From CAYGZA01 sp964354135 (GTDB lineage Bacteria > Planctomycetota > Planctomycetia > Pirellulales > Thermoguttaceae), in assembly GCA_964354135.1 (NCBI GenBank), contig CAYGZA010000172.1, forward strand, positions 1-14,286: 14,286 bases of DNA, written 5' to 3'. The notes beneath the pieces are model-generated. The model was given only the letters and a program-made list of their open reading frames with translations. It was not told the origin of the DNA and made no database searches. Positions 14,085-14,286 of the stretch are shown in pieces. The translations under genes were made by a program, and so were the position numbers. How positions within the stretch are numbered: position 1 is the stretch's first letter; each line of letters starts with the position of its first letter.

Positions 14085-14286
14085 CGCCCGGCGGCGACAC
14101 AGGCAGCGGTTTCGCGATTGCGGAGAATCGCATGGTTTTGGCCCGGCCTAGTACTCCTAGTAGCGCGTTGAGCGTGGCTCACGACAGAGGGCATGCAGCC
14201 GGAGAACACAGCGCATGGCCGCTACGGTGGCCTTAGGCAGCCCGCAGGAAATAATCTACCCGGGTTTGGGATGGATCAGGAGGCTC
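14085..14286. other. Downstream region with no supported gene
   Basis: No terminator hairpin with a T tract follows the fusion gene. A short direct repeat CTAGTA occurs at 14148-14153 and 14157-14162. The last bases (AGGAGG at about 14278-14283) look like a Shine-Dalgarno sequence, so another plus-strand gene could start just outside the window; this cannot be tested here. Confidence 0.35.

Overview
The window is high-GC DNA that looks like a planctomycete (Planctomycetota) chromosome. Four things point there: an N-terminal export motif of the LEPR-XLL type (residues ALEVRAAP), an NPCBM carbohydrate-binding protein followed by a DUF4185 protein, a PQQ-propeller protein of the 'FRGPNGSG' type, and an integrase fragment of a kind common in these genomes. 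No rRNA, tRNA or CRISPR array was seen. The assignment comes from reading alone; no search was run.

Region 1 (1-808) is a gene-free leader. It holds short tandem repeats, a good sigma70-like promoter (558-585) and a GC-rich hairpin just before the first gene. Region 2 (809-5320) is a tight co-directional run of five genes. A large exported protein with two bacterial Ig-like (Big_9/cadherin-like) domains comes first and appears to carry a frameshift near its N-terminus. A secreted HEAT-like protein, a small coupled ORF and two secreted proteins of unknown function follow. The last of these is partly duplicated at 5470-5676, where the copy stops at a perfect palindromic repeat.

Region 3 (5651-7850) holds two almost abutting genes, an NPCBM-domain protein and a secreted DUF4185 beta-propeller protein. 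Together they suggest glycan binding and hydrolysis outside the cytoplasm. Region 4 (7851-8953) is a graveyard of gene scraps: a frameshifted integrase N-terminus, an unrecognised coding-like stretch, the start of an IS3-type transposase orfA on the minus strand, and a RecD-like helicase piece with an intact Walker A motif.

Region 5 (8948-10237, minus strand) is a complete exported PQQ-like beta-propeller protein with its own probable promoter. It is divergent from region 6 (10786-14084), a two-gene operon for a thiolase and a dehydrogenase/hydratase fusion joined by a TAATG overlap. The fusion has the same domain order as Bacillus FadN. The pair looks like the end of a beta-oxidation-type acyl-CoA pathway, but several residues differ from the classical signatures, so the substrate may not be an ordinary fatty acid.
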